Origin: Athripsodes cinereus
Lineage: Eukaryota; Arthropoda; Insecta; Trichoptera; Leptoceridae
Direction: 5' to 3'
Assembly (NCBI GenBank): GCA_947579605.1
Contig: OX388318.1
Location: 11,036,001 to 11,100,000, forward strand
DNA: 64,000 bases
Under the pieces are notes generated by a model. That model was not told the DNA's origin. It did not search any database and saw nothing but the letters and a program-made list of their open reading frames with translations. Position 1 is the stretch's first letter. Each line of letters starts with the position of its first letter. The translations under genes were made by a program, and so were the position numbers. Positions 53,781 through 64,000 of the stretch are shown here, piece by piece.

Positions 53781-55574
53781 ACTTCAAAACAGAGCTTTTT
53801 GTTTCATGTTACTTATTGGACATTTTGACAAAAGTCCAACAGCAACGTTCGTACAAATATTAAATTAATGTATAAATTCCAATGCGATGATTTTTATACT
53901 TAATAATATTTATGTAGTCAAAAATAGAACAGGTTAATTACTTTCTTACTGCAACATCATACGATTTAAATATAGAACATAGAACCAGTTCAAATCATCC
54001 AGAACAATAAAAGTATCTAATGTTTTTGTTTTTATGAAATTAATGAATGGTAATAATTTATTATACTTCTGATGCCAGTTAATGTCGCGTTTTTAAATGT
54101 ATTTTAGTTCTTTAACATAAATAGTTATTATTTTTAAATCGTTTCTTTATTTGTTTGCAACATTGTATTTCATAAGTGTGAAGATATTCAAGTTTTGAAC
54201 GTTCTTAACCTAGAAGGTTTTTGAAAACAATTCCCATATTATACTTACATACATAAGAACATTTTTATTTTTTGGGATAGACTTAGGTTGGCGATTCTAC
54301 ATTCACTATGTAAATATTCTATCTGTTTGATATTTTTTGATTGATATCTACTAATTATCATTCCTTTCGTTTAAAATTGTCAACTGCCGATTTTCTGGAT
54401 TTTCATACATTCGCTCATCATAATCTGGAACACGAATCTTATTGGTCTAATTTGTTATCTATTTATTTGGAAAATATCCCTCACCAACTGTTTATTTATT
54501 AAACTTTAATAGTATTATATTCATATTATTTTGAAATGTTTCGTTAAACTAAATAAATATACTTTTTTTTTTAATATCGCAATGAGAAAAAATTCTTTCA
54601 TTTGACAAATTTATCTACATAAATTCAAACATCAGTACTACTATCTGTTTTATATAGGGACAATTTTGGCTTAATCGTCTACAAGAAACCAAAACCTAGT
54701 ACCAGATCCATTAGAAGAACTGCCTGGATTTAATACTTCCCAGGAAAATATGGTGTTAAATAAATCTTATAAGATGTGACGTAGGCTGTACTGTTTCTAA
54801 TTTATAACAATGGGGAGGGATTGATTTACCGGCTTGCACATATTGTGAAATGGCACATACTATCGACTCATCAGGCTGATAAACGAATGTCCCACATACA
54901 CATTCTAAGTAGAACTTCAGGACTTACACGCTCTTACGAACGACGCGATTCGGTAGCTGCGAAAATTGAACCTCAAGTTATGAGCGACCATAAGAAGAAT
55001 GAAGGGATAATTTAAAGTATTTTCTCTACAATGTCGGGTCAATAAATTGGTTAACAATATTCCCAATAATATTATGAGTTTGATAATAATAATAGAAGGT
55101 AATAAGATGTAAAGGTTGTTTTATTCCTTTTGTACACATTTTCATATTATTGTATTTGTATCGACGTTTTTGCCATACATAAAACAGTAACAATAATAAT
55201 ATCTTAATAGGTGTAGTTATAGGTACGTGGCCGCATCGGTACGCCCGGGCCGGTAATAAACCGTACAACGATCCAGGAACATTCAACTTTGCAAGTGTGT
55301 TCATATAAATAATGGTAGGTACATAATAATAAATAATATGCTCACCTACCCATTATAACGTTCTATAGGGGTGATGAATCAGTGAAACGCGGGCTGAAGC
55401 TGAAAGATAGTGATACGAAAATTTAAATATCGAATGTCTGTATTATCATATGGATATTTTTACTGTATTGATTTTTGAATTTGAAAGTTCGATATGAACT
55501 TTTCTATTTTTGAAGAGGAAACACTATGAAAGCTCATTTTTAAATTTAGGTAATAAAAAAAATAAAAAATAAAA
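53781..55574. other. 1.8-kb AT-rich stretch without a gene
   Basis: No supported feature. Confidence 0.4.
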
Positions 55575-55760
55575 AAAAATTAAACTTTTCGGACATACGT
55601 CCATCCTCAGTAATAAATATCTTATAACTAATGACAAAAGACAAAAAGCAACAAAACGTTAAACATTATAAATAATTGAGGGTAGGGGGGGCGGGGTTTG
55701 TGGAATTATAATAAGGATCTGTGTAGTTATTGGTAGAGGTATTGTTTTAAGGAAATGAAT
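55575..55760 (-). mobile_element. Possible Penelope-like element tail with hammerhead-like core
   Basis: On the minus strand, CTGAGGATGGACGTATGTCC is followed by GAAAAGTTTAA and a T-rich tail. CTGAGGA, a GGAC/GTCC stem with GTAT loop, then GAAA is the order of a type I hammerhead core. However, one extra U precedes the stem and no closed stem III is visible. Such motifs occur in Penelope-like retroelements. No reverse transcriptase or GIY-YIG frame remains. Confidence 0.35.
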
Positions 55761-56242
55761 GGGTAGAGGTAGTGAAAGGGTGGGTTAAACGAGAAATGAG
55801 AAAGTTCAAGGAGAAATTCGATATACATAACTCATAATGTACGAATATCATAGACTAATTTGGTATGCTTTCAATTTAGTGATAAAGATTGCCGCCAATT
55901 TAAATTTTTAAATTGCATAAAAATACAACATAAAAAATGACTGCATGATAATATGGTACGTGTAGTGAGTACTCAGATCACTCCATTTGGGATAAATTTA
56001 AATAAAAGTTTGACTGTGTATCTGACCATCACAATATATCTTACAAGTGGGATCGCCAGCAGACTAATGAAACGTAATTAATGTTTGTTGAGTACCTTTA
56101 ATGAAAATATTAATCATATTAAGTACATTCATTGCAGTACGTAAATATTCCAGTGACATATGTTTTCTTACGTAGGTACCTACTCATACAATACCGATAT
56201 TTCACTGTAAAGCCACTATTTACTAAGATTTAATACCATTAA
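55761..56242. other. Stretch without a gene
   Basis: A dispersed-repeat scrap (AAGTGGGATCGCCAGCAGAC) lies at about 56045. Nothing else is supported. Confidence 0.4.
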
Positions 56243-56649
56243 CGGGCTGTTTCACCATCTCTGGATAAAGTTCTAGATAACAATCCTTAGGATAAATTAA
56301 TCTACAAGATAAACTGAAGCGAGCGTTTCACCACCGACAGATTTCTTACGGATTGCTATCCGCCAGATAGCAGTGGCAACGTTGTAATTTCATGAGTTTT
56401 TTGCATGAATGTATGCACGTAGGTAGGAATATATCGTTCGTTGCCTAGGAATATATCTAGGCAACGCACATGTAAACAAATTTTGACAGTTTAACACTAT
56501 CTAAGACTTATCGGCCGGATAACTTATCTGGAACTTAATCTATAGGATAGCGCTGTCGGGGAGTCGTAAAACGCATTTTTCGTTTTATCCGTTAGATTTG
56601 TGTTGGATTGGCTATCTGGCACTTTATCCAGAGGTGGTGAAACAGCCCG
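56243..56649. mobile_element. PIF/Harbinger-type MITE, 407 bp
   Basis: TIRs begin CGGGCTGTTTCACCA at both ends, inverted, with CTCTGGATAAAGT continuing inward (one mismatch). TAA flanks each side (56240-56242, 56650-56652), the 3-bp TWA duplication typical of the superfamily. Internally, GATAG/GATAA words recur. There is no transposase. Confidence 0.82.
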
Positions 56650-56652
56650 TAA

Positions 56653-57051
56653 ATCATGAAAAACATTTTCTAATAATTTCAGTTTCTGAATTTTAATTTG
56701 TTATATTCTCGCACACTATCGAGATTAAATGGTTGTGCATCACTGAATCACACGTTAGCATTATAGTTTGATGGATTATAAAATGCAAAATATTGTGCGC
56801 AGTGTTAACTTATAAACACAATAATAATAATACTGTAATACTGTTTGCTAAAAGTGTTATAAAAATACAAATATCAATATTATTATTATTATATCTACCA
56901 CTTAAACAATAATGAAATATGTTTCATGTCTTTTGATAATCTTAAAACAGCAATATCTTTCATATAAAAATTACGTATGCTTTATTGTTATGAGGTTAGA
57001 AGATTCCAGATATTTCCAGTTTCATAATAAGAATGTTTTCAATATTCATTT
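56653..57051. other. Stretch without a gene
   Basis: No supported feature. Confidence 0.4.
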
Positions 57052-57190
57052 ATTCATACCATCACAGTAATTTCCCACAAATGAGGTAACCATCGGATAA
57101 ACTGTATGTAATAAGCATGGTAGTTTTGCTCTCCGTGCTTATAAAAATCAAGACATGAGGGTAGGGCGCAAACCGTATCACGGAAGTTGA
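57052..57190 (-). repeat. (TAG)n-tailed dispersed repeat, 3' half
   Basis: TTCATACCATCACAGTAATT, ACAAATGAGGTAACCATCGG and TTTTGCTCTCCGTGCTTATA are the complement of the family 3' half. Confidence 0.5.
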
Positions 57191-57311
57191 AATTTTAAAT
57201 GCCTTTTTTCCGAACAATATATTATTTACCAAGGCTTCACAGATTCCTTATACAAAAAATAGTGGCTGACATCTTTCATGCCGGGAACTTCTCGTATTTT
57301 TAACATGCATA

Positions 57312-57530
57312 ACCGGCCACGTGGTGTAACGACTATCGTAGTCGACTTGCATCATTGTGGTCCTGGGTTCGATTCCCGGCTTGGTCGTGAAGTTTCATTC
57401 GAAATTTTCGCAGCCCAGGGTTTGATGAAGAAGAACTGTCTTGGTAAAATTGAGATAGCACTGGTTGTCTGGAAGAAATTACATAAAAAAATGAATGAGG
57501 ATAATGAAATGAATAATAATAATAATAATA
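57312..57530 (+). mobile_element. tRNA-derived SINE, family 4
   Basis: CCGGCCACGTGGTGTAACGA is the head. GGTCCTGGGTTCGATTCCCG carries a perfect B box. The body is GCAGCCCAGGGTTTGATGAA and CACTGGTTGTCTGG, with an ATAATAATAATAATAATAA tail. The body differs from families 1 and 3. Confidence 0.78.
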
Positions 57531-57660
57531 AACTTTATTGCACAATAAGAAGCATACATAATTACCAAGTTATAAAACAATGTGATACAAATGAACATCA
57601 TATTAGTACCTACTTGACCAAACTTTTTCCCGAATAAAGCGACACTTTCAAATCACACGA
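57531..57660 (-). repeat. LINE 3' end in reverse orientation
   Basis: AAACTTTATTGCACAATAAG abuts the SINE's AAT tail. Its complement TTGTGCAATAAAGTTT is a common insect LINE 3' end. The shared AAT run makes the junction ambiguous. Confidence 0.45.
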
Positions 57661-60471
57661 AAAACAACGGAGGAGAGAATATTGGTTGTTAAAGAGATAG
57701 ATCAAATCAGTCGATAAAAGAGAAAAACCTAAATCTTTTATATGTTCAAAATATTTACTACCCACCCTAAAATGGAACAAAACAAGAACATGTTCCTAGG
57801 TGCTTTGACTCAAGGTGGACAAGAAGTTCTTAAATGACAATCAAAAACAGATATAGGAATTGTTGGCAGATCTCAGACTATATAGTTAGGCAATATAAAG
57901 AAAAATGCAGGAAGAAAGCAAATGATCATGATCATCATGCTTAAGACAGAAAAAGTGTATAATGCGAAGAATCTAATCACTCAGTGGTCTAAATAAATCC
58001 GTGAAAATTAATTATTTAAATTAAATTTATGACATAACAATATTTAAAAACAGTTATTAACGTATACAACAAGAGTCTGGGTATTAAAATCTTCCTTTTA
58101 TTTAATAAAAACATCACACTAATGAACTGAAACAGTATTCGCAATATCTGGTCATTAGATCATTATCTTGATTGATGCAATAACATGCCGTTTGATAATA
58201 ATGGTCATAAAGAATATATATCATAAAATTTAACAAATTTGATAACGTTTTAATAATCACGTATTAAAAATTTATTCACCCAATCTCCAAAATATTTTGC
58301 AAAGAAAATTGATCGTTATTTGATTTTAAAATGTATGCAATATTGAGTTCATTATGCCATTATGGCGTGTTGAACAAATTGATCTCTAACCCACGATCTC
58401 TGATTTTATATCCAATACTTGACATTCAAAGATGGGTCATTGTTTTACTACTCTTCTTAACCTTTTGAGTGCGTGCTCACTGCAAATTGTTTTTGTTACA
58501 TGAGAATTCTCAAATTATTTAAAAAATATTTTTTAAGATTAGAAAAAGGTACATATTATATTTTTCGAATAGGTACCTCTCAAAAAGATAATGAAATATT
58601 TGGATACAACTTAACTAAATGTCGAATGACAAAATCTGTGAACAACATTTTTTTAAACTACGCGTGTTTGCCAGAATGGAGGCATTCCTCTGATTTCACC
58701 TTCGTGTATTGGTTTTTACTTTGTATGTGCTTTTTCTATATGGTATTTATTTACTCATTATTTATTTCGAAAAAAATTATATAATATTTAGTAGGTAAGT
58801 CAAAAAATTTCCTTTCATACATACAGCGAAAATATCCCTGGAATATCACACTTGCTAGGATATCTCTGGCCAAAAGCCTATAATATAAGACGTGAATATA
58901 AAAATATATTTATTATTCATCCCAGCTCCTCCACGTCCACTTTTCGATGAAGGCATCTTCCTCTTCAAATTTTCCAATTTTGCCCCATATGGCTTTATTT
59001 AATATCAATATTTTGTATAAAATGTAAGGAAACGCATCTCATCGATAGACTCGCCTTGTCTATGCTGATTTTACAATTTTTGCGGATTTTAAACTTTGTA
59101 CGTTATAACAGATTAAAAGCAGTGTTCGGCAAGCAACAAATGAACGAAAATAATAACCTATATCAACAGGTTGTATACCTATGAGAAGCTTCATCTAAAA
59201 ATATATATTTAAAATATTATAGATTATTGTATAATTTACTTACAAGGAACTCAGGGGAGTGAAAGGGTTACACCAGCGAAGTAATATTACGATAAGCAAT
59301 ATTGCAGATTACATGGAGATACGTGTTAAATTATATGAAATAAAAAGAAATACCAGTCCAATGATTGATTGAAGATAGGTCGTGATATCGCCCGAGGTTT
59401 CTTCATTCAATAGCAATATTAATAATAATAATAATACGAAACAATAAACCCTCCATATGTACCAATGCTAACGATACCACTTTATAATAATCTCCAGACA
59501 GCTACAGATCAGAACTCGATGATTGTTATTCTTGGCTCTTGCTAATAAAAATCAATTTACCTACGTTTATTTTTTAGATCTATCACAGATTATGTCTCAT
59601 GAAGTTCTGTTCAACAGTGGTAAATATCTTTTCGGTAATATTTTCCAACATATTATTAGTATGCATAGGCGATGGATTTAATCTGGTTAGCCCCGGCGTC
59701 TTTTTAGAAGAAGGTGGTGAATTATGTATTTTATCTGTCAAACCAGAATACATCCGAACATTTTTTGTTGAAAAATAATAGGTAGGTACGTTTTAAAACA
59801 TTGATTGAAGATTGGAAAATTTTTGTGAATTGAATTTCAGGAATATTAAAAAAAACTAAACAACCACATCTTAAGATTGGTCTAGCAATAATATTTTAAT
59901 TTAAAAAAGCTACAGTAGATAGGCAAAATATTATGTAAAATACATTGCACAAAGTCTACTAAAAACATCTTTTAAATGATGTTTGTAACAAAAACATCAT
60001 CCGTATCTACATTTTCTTTCAATTTCGAATATGAAAATCGAATACTGAACTTATTCTCAATCGATAGTTAAAAGTCGCCTGTTGAAAGACGTACGTGCGT
60101 CATCACAACAGTCGCCCATTGTCACTCCAGATGTTTTTCATCACTTCCATGTGTTGTAATAATTATTATTGAATGAAAATTCTTTAATCAAATACCAAAA
60201 TCACAATCGAGGTAATAGGTGTTATAATATTATGTCAAAAATAGCATCATTTACTTTATTTTTGTAATCACATATAACGCTTATGTTTCACAAACCTTAT
60301 CCGAAGAAAAACCAATATTTATATATTTGCTAGTAGATGTTACGAAAATAATGAGAAGTACAAAAGATTTCAAATAAGCTTTATATGGTGTACGAGTGTT
60401 TTTAATATTGCTCCATTCAAGTAATTAATATTGTGATTTAATAATCAATATAAGATATTATTAAACATCTA
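57661..60471. other. 2.8-kb AT-rich stretch without a gene
   Basis: A 103-codon frame (58473-58784) with hydrophobic C-terminus has no recognisable family, a non-ATG start and no splice context; I do not call it a gene. Confidence 0.4.
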
Positions 60472-60605
60472 TGATTCAGCGATGAGGTTATCCATCCTGA
60501 ATGTTTTATTTTTTGACACTAAGAGGACGTTTTGCATATTTATTACATTAAGTTGGTCCACTGGCTACTCCACTTTTGGCAGATGACGTGCTGCTGTAGA
60601 TCATT
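60472..60605 (+). repeat. (TAG)n-tailed dispersed repeat, diverged
   Basis: TTCAGCGATGAGGTTATCCA, CATCCTGAATGTTTTATTTT and GGTCCACTGGCTACTCCACT follow the family order. Confidence 0.6.
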
Positions 60606-60811
60606 TTATTGTTTGAATAAAAATCATTTCTCACATTAATTGTTTTGGTATGTTTGAAAGACTCTTTATTGTACTCCTAACGCAATGCTTTCCAATAATA
60701 ATTGTCAAAATAAGATATTTTGGAATTTTTAAACAAAAATTTAATCGCTAATAAATAAACTGGTCTCTCAGCAATCATTGTCATAAAATTCAAATTCTTT
60801 TATTTCATTCC

Positions 60812-61045
60812 ATCACGGCATGTTCCACACGTGGAATTGCCAGCAGACCCAGCAGTATGTAGAAAACTTTCTTAATGTTCTCTCTGTTTCAAAAAAATGA
60901 GACATTCAGTGATGAATATCTCATCGCTGAATTTAACATGTAAAATGTATGTGTTTGTGTTTCAAACACATGACTTTTACAGGACACTCGACAACTTACG
61001 GTGAAGAATTCTTAAGAGACAAGTTCTTTGCCGGATGGTCCACGG
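60812..61045 (-). repeat. (TAG)n-tailed dispersed repeat, near full
   Basis: TTCCATCACGGCATGTTCCA, AATTGCCAGCAGACCCAGC, TTTTACAGGACACTCGACAA and TTTGCCGGATGGTCCACGG are the complement of the whole family. With the copy at 60472 it forms a head-to-head pair of opposite orientation. Confidence 0.65.
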
Positions 61046-61777
61046 AACAAAGTTCTTAAAAATAAACACTGTTTTCAATTCTAATCCTTCAATATGTACG
61101 CATTATCAACGGACAATTCGTCTCTGTGATATAAATGCAATTTAATAATGATATTGTAAAATAAATTATGATACCTACCAGATGTACGGTTGGTTGTAAA
61201 ACAGCTGTTTAGATAATAGTACTGAGAATTATAATATTATTATGATTATTGATACGCTTACATACCTACATACTACTGATAGTAATAATTTATACTTATT
61301 ACATATCCTATTAAATATTTACTAATTCCATACTGTGATATTTAACATTGCATATTGCAAGAGAACAATACGAACATTAGTGCACTTATATAAATCCTAC
61401 ACAATCATTAACAATAAAATATGCAATGTGTTTAACAACAATAATTAATATGTCTTATGTAGTAACCAGCTAAAACGTAGAGGTTTTTGAATATAAAAGG
61501 TTTCCGGCTTGTTTTTGTATCAATAAGCTATTAAGTAGGTAAACTGTGAAAAGCAGGTATTCAAAAACTTTATAGAAGAGCATGTGACCCAATGAATGAC
61601 TTAAATTTATCATTTTACCATTTCACCTTACAATCGTTTTATATTTTGTTAACATAGGCAATAAAGAATTATTTATTTACTTAGACTGTCTCCAAGAGTA
61701 CTGGTAAACTCTGCAGTATTGCTTCTAAACGATGTTTTCTTTTGATCAATCTCAGTGGTAGGCGGTTTTATAGACCA
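61046..61777. other. Stretch without a gene
   Basis: 61680-61777 may be further decayed LINE sequence belonging to the remnant at 61929. Confidence 0.35.
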
Positions 61778-61928
61778 GAGCCCGTAGACAATTTGTACTT
61801 AGCGATCGTCTACTGGCGAACTTTTCGACAATCTACCTACACGTACCGTATAATTATGCGTTATTGTTCCAGTTATTGACGAAAATTCGTTTGTAGGCGA
61901 TCGCCAAGTACAAATTGTCTACGGGCTC
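61778..61928. mobile_element. 151-bp palindromic MITE
   Basis: GAGCCCGTAGACAATTTGTA and its inverted copy form the ends. Both are followed by GCGATCG and a CTAC word, then a TTTTCG-CAAT arm. The centre is ACACGTACCGTATAATTATG. Same plan as 43363-43491. Confidence 0.8.
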
Positions 61929-62051
61929 AGGTCCGGAAATGTGCCGTACAGCACTTTTGAAAATCAGCTGCAGGCCATTGAGAATTTCCCTAGGCAGTCC
62001 AGCGTACTGAATGTTGCAGTGATCATGCATTGATATCGTAAAAGTCATCAA
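61929..62051 (-). pseudogene. CR1/L2-group LINE fragment
   Basis: HDHCNIQYAGLPREILNG followed by LQLIFKSAVRHISG parallels the DYCN-L--GLP---L--LQ--QNSAARLI block after the reverse transcriptase in CR1/L2-group LINEs. The palindromic MITE at 61778 sits directly at its C-terminal edge and probably split it. Confidence 0.5.
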
Positions 62052-62129
62052 ATCCTAAGTGGCGCTTTCTGACAGAAATCTAGCGACAACATAAACATCT
62101 TTTAATTCAGCGATGTGACTTACCTTTTA

Positions 62130-62599
62130 CACTGAAAAAAATACTAACTAAATTTCACAACGAATCATTGGTACATACTATCAGATTAGGACCAGAAGGG
62201 CTTCTCTTGACAAAACTAAACACGATCTTAATCTAGTCTTGATCTTGATCATACGACGCACGAAGTGACTGTTGGCCAAAAATACACGCAAACCGATCGC
62301 GCGTTAGCGGTAGCGCGGTGTTTTTGACCATAGTCCCTTCGTGCGTCGTATGGTCAAGATCAAGACTAGATTAAGATCGTGTTTAGTTTTGTCAAGAGTA
62401 ACCCTGCAGAGATAGTAAAAACGATTCATTAGTACGAATCTATAATATCAAATTTTCGCAAACAAATTGTTGGTAACGATATGTTTGCGAGTTGATATTA
62501 TAGATTCGTACTTATGAATTGTTTGTACTATCTCTGGTCCTAATCTGATAGTACGTACCAATGATTCGTTGTGAAATTTCGTTAGTATTTTTCTAAGTG
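62130..62599. mobile_element. Outer palindromic transposon carrying a nested one
   Basis: The left arm starts CACTGAAAAAAATACTAAC. The right arm, reverse-complemented, is CACTTAGAAAAATACTAAC. Both continue CAACGAATCATTGGTAC and ACTATCAGATTAGGACCA, then GAGATAGTA and GTACGAATCTATAATATCAA, so nearly the whole 260-bp element is one palindrome once the inner insert is removed. Confidence 0.85.
62197..62406. mobile_element. Inner nested palindromic MITE, 210 bp
   Basis: The arms AGGGCTTCTCTTGACAAAAC and, inverted, CAGGGTTACTCTTGACAAAA continue for about 70 bp through GATCTTAATCTAGTCTTGAT and ACGACGCACGAAG. CAGA occurs on both sides (62193-62196, 62407-62410), and deleting the insert restores the outer palindrome. 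The GC-rich centre (CGATCGCGCG) is unusual here. Confidence 0.85.
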
Positions 62600-64000
62600 T
62601 CCCCTTTATGAATGTCATATTTTTCCATGTTGTGAAAATGACAACGTACCTACATGTTCATTACATCTAGGTATTCCACTGACGAACCCTACAAATTTAA
62701 ACTCACGTAATTGAGTAGCTACATAAATGTTTATAGCTCATTTCTTAAACTAATAAAATATCTATAAGTGTTTTGCTCGAAATGTCAACAATTTATCAAA
62801 AACTGTGACAAATAGTATACAAATTACGTACTTAAATGTAAATTCATAAATTTTATACATTTTAAAAAGGGCGCACCCACGTAAATTTGATATTATTAAT
62901 CAAAACGTCATATAAATAAGTGATACTCAACTAAATCCTTGAATTAATAAAAATATGTATTCATGAATCAGACATAAAATATGAGACATTTAGAATTGAG
63001 AGATTTTAAAAACTCTGTAGGTACTTACAAATATTATAGTCCAACAAAGTGTCTGTATTCTTGTTATTTTTTATTTACTGCAGATACCTACGTGTGCGGA
63101 AATAACAGAAAAAATAATGCCCTCTATGATAGCTTGAATCTACGGAATATTTTTCCGAATAATAAATTCTTGTCTTATTAGAAAGAAACTGCAGATACTC
63201 AAAGTAGCCTCCAAAATACTATGTACGTATATCAGTCACGGATCATCTATCAATGATGACATTCATTTCTTATTTCCAATATTAGATTCTGTTATTTTTT
63301 TTTCTTTGAGACATTTATGACGTCATTTGACTTTGGCAAATTATATTGACATAACTTTAATTAATTATATTAAATGAAGACCTATTTCAGCCATTAGACA
63401 ATATTTATTGATCGTTTAATATAATTTAATTATTCAAAATATATCCAAAAAAAATTGCCTACATATGTTTTTGTGGTAATTCCATCCACATAGTTTTGTT
63501 GCTTATACTCTTGTCATAAACATAATGTATATTAGGCTCACGCCCTGTGTTGATATAAATACAATATAATGAAAAATACTTGTATCGTAAAGGTGGAGTA
63601 GGTTAGCAGTCAGAAGAATCTAAAATAATCAATTTAAAGTTTAAGATTCTCCCTCATCAGGCTACCGACGCGTTGGAACAGGCCAATTTGTTTCACTTTT
63701 TCTCTGACATGAACAAAAATTAAATATTTTGTTAAGCGATTAACTGTGTTTTCTGTCAATTTTGAGATTATTTTCAAAACAAAGCTGTGTTCAAAGGCAA
63801 AATGAAATAATTTCAAATTCATACATAAATACACGGACCGATCCGGTTCAAGGTTGTTCATACTTTCAATAAACTTCACTGCCAAATAAAATCATTTTAT
63901 TTCTTTTGTAAGCCAAAATTATTATTCTCTTTGAAGATTTGTTGATCTTTCAGTACATAGTTTTATTTTTAACAATGCGTTGAAGTTGCAAACGCAGAAT
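62600..64000. other. AT-rich stretch without a gene
   Basis: No coding or repeat feature is supported. CATCAGGCTACCGACGCGTT near 63656 may be a scrap of a family 3 SINE. Confidence 0.35.

Noticed and set aside
57312..57395. Functional tRNA gene with a perfect GGTTCGATTCC box
   Set aside because: Same reasoning: it is the head of a longer SINE with an AAT tail.
57278..57637. 119-codon frame across a SINE
   Set aside because: It translates the SINE, its AAT tail (poly-Asn) and an adjoining LINE end; not a protein gene.
58473..58784. 103-codon frame with hydrophobic C-terminus
   Set aside because: Non-ATG start, no family resemblance, no splice or promoter context, typical of chance frames in AT-rich DNA.

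Overview
This is an AT-rich animal (insect) genomic window. It is most likely from a moth or butterfly. The basis is the very frequent TACCTACCTA/TAGGTAGGTA words, tRNA-derived SINEs, PHD-type LINE ORF1 genes and dense small palindromic transposons, all familiar from lepidopteran genomes. No bacterial operons, rRNA genes, functional tRNA genes or CRISPR arrays were seen. I could not identify any confident host gene. The window looks intergenic or intronic and is mostly an archive of transposable elements.

Layout. 1-4.2 kb holds two terminal-inverted-repeat (TIR) elements in otherwise empty DNA. 4.2-9.7 kb holds tails of at least four LINE families, an 866-bp TIR element carrying repeated GGTACGATATA words, and a long 5'-truncated LINE reverse transcriptase on the minus strand (7362-9053). 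12.65-18.5 kb is the centrepiece: an apparently complete minus-strand two-ORF non-LTR retrotransposon of CR1/L2 type. Its ORF1 has a PHD finger, coiled coil and FP-like C-terminus; its ORF2 has an endonuclease plus reverse transcriptase without an internal stop. 20-28 kb holds a SINE, a hAT element with a perfect 8-bp target duplication, and palindromic MITEs. 28.4-32.1 kb holds the two most gene-like host or domesticated candidates: a possible two-exon mini-gene with an in-frame 30-bp tandem repeat, and an orphan THAP-domain first exon inside a 2.15-kb segment bounded by inverted repeats. 34-47 kb is rich in SINEs, with an R1-clade LINE flanked by a perfect 14-bp duplication, a SINE with two nested insertions, and very short LINE tails with 7-8 bp duplications. 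48-64 kb holds a second hAT element, a PIF/Harbinger-type MITE, a possible Penelope-like tail and a transposon-within-transposon palindrome.

The parts do not form a pathway. The connections are those of a mobile-element community: LINEs supply reverse transcriptase, while SINEs and a (TAG)n-tailed dispersed repeat probably borrow it. Short TIR elements depend on transposases not encoded here. The (TAG)n-tailed repeat, the AAAGACGTCTCTCTCG MITE family and the THAP exon are the least familiar items.
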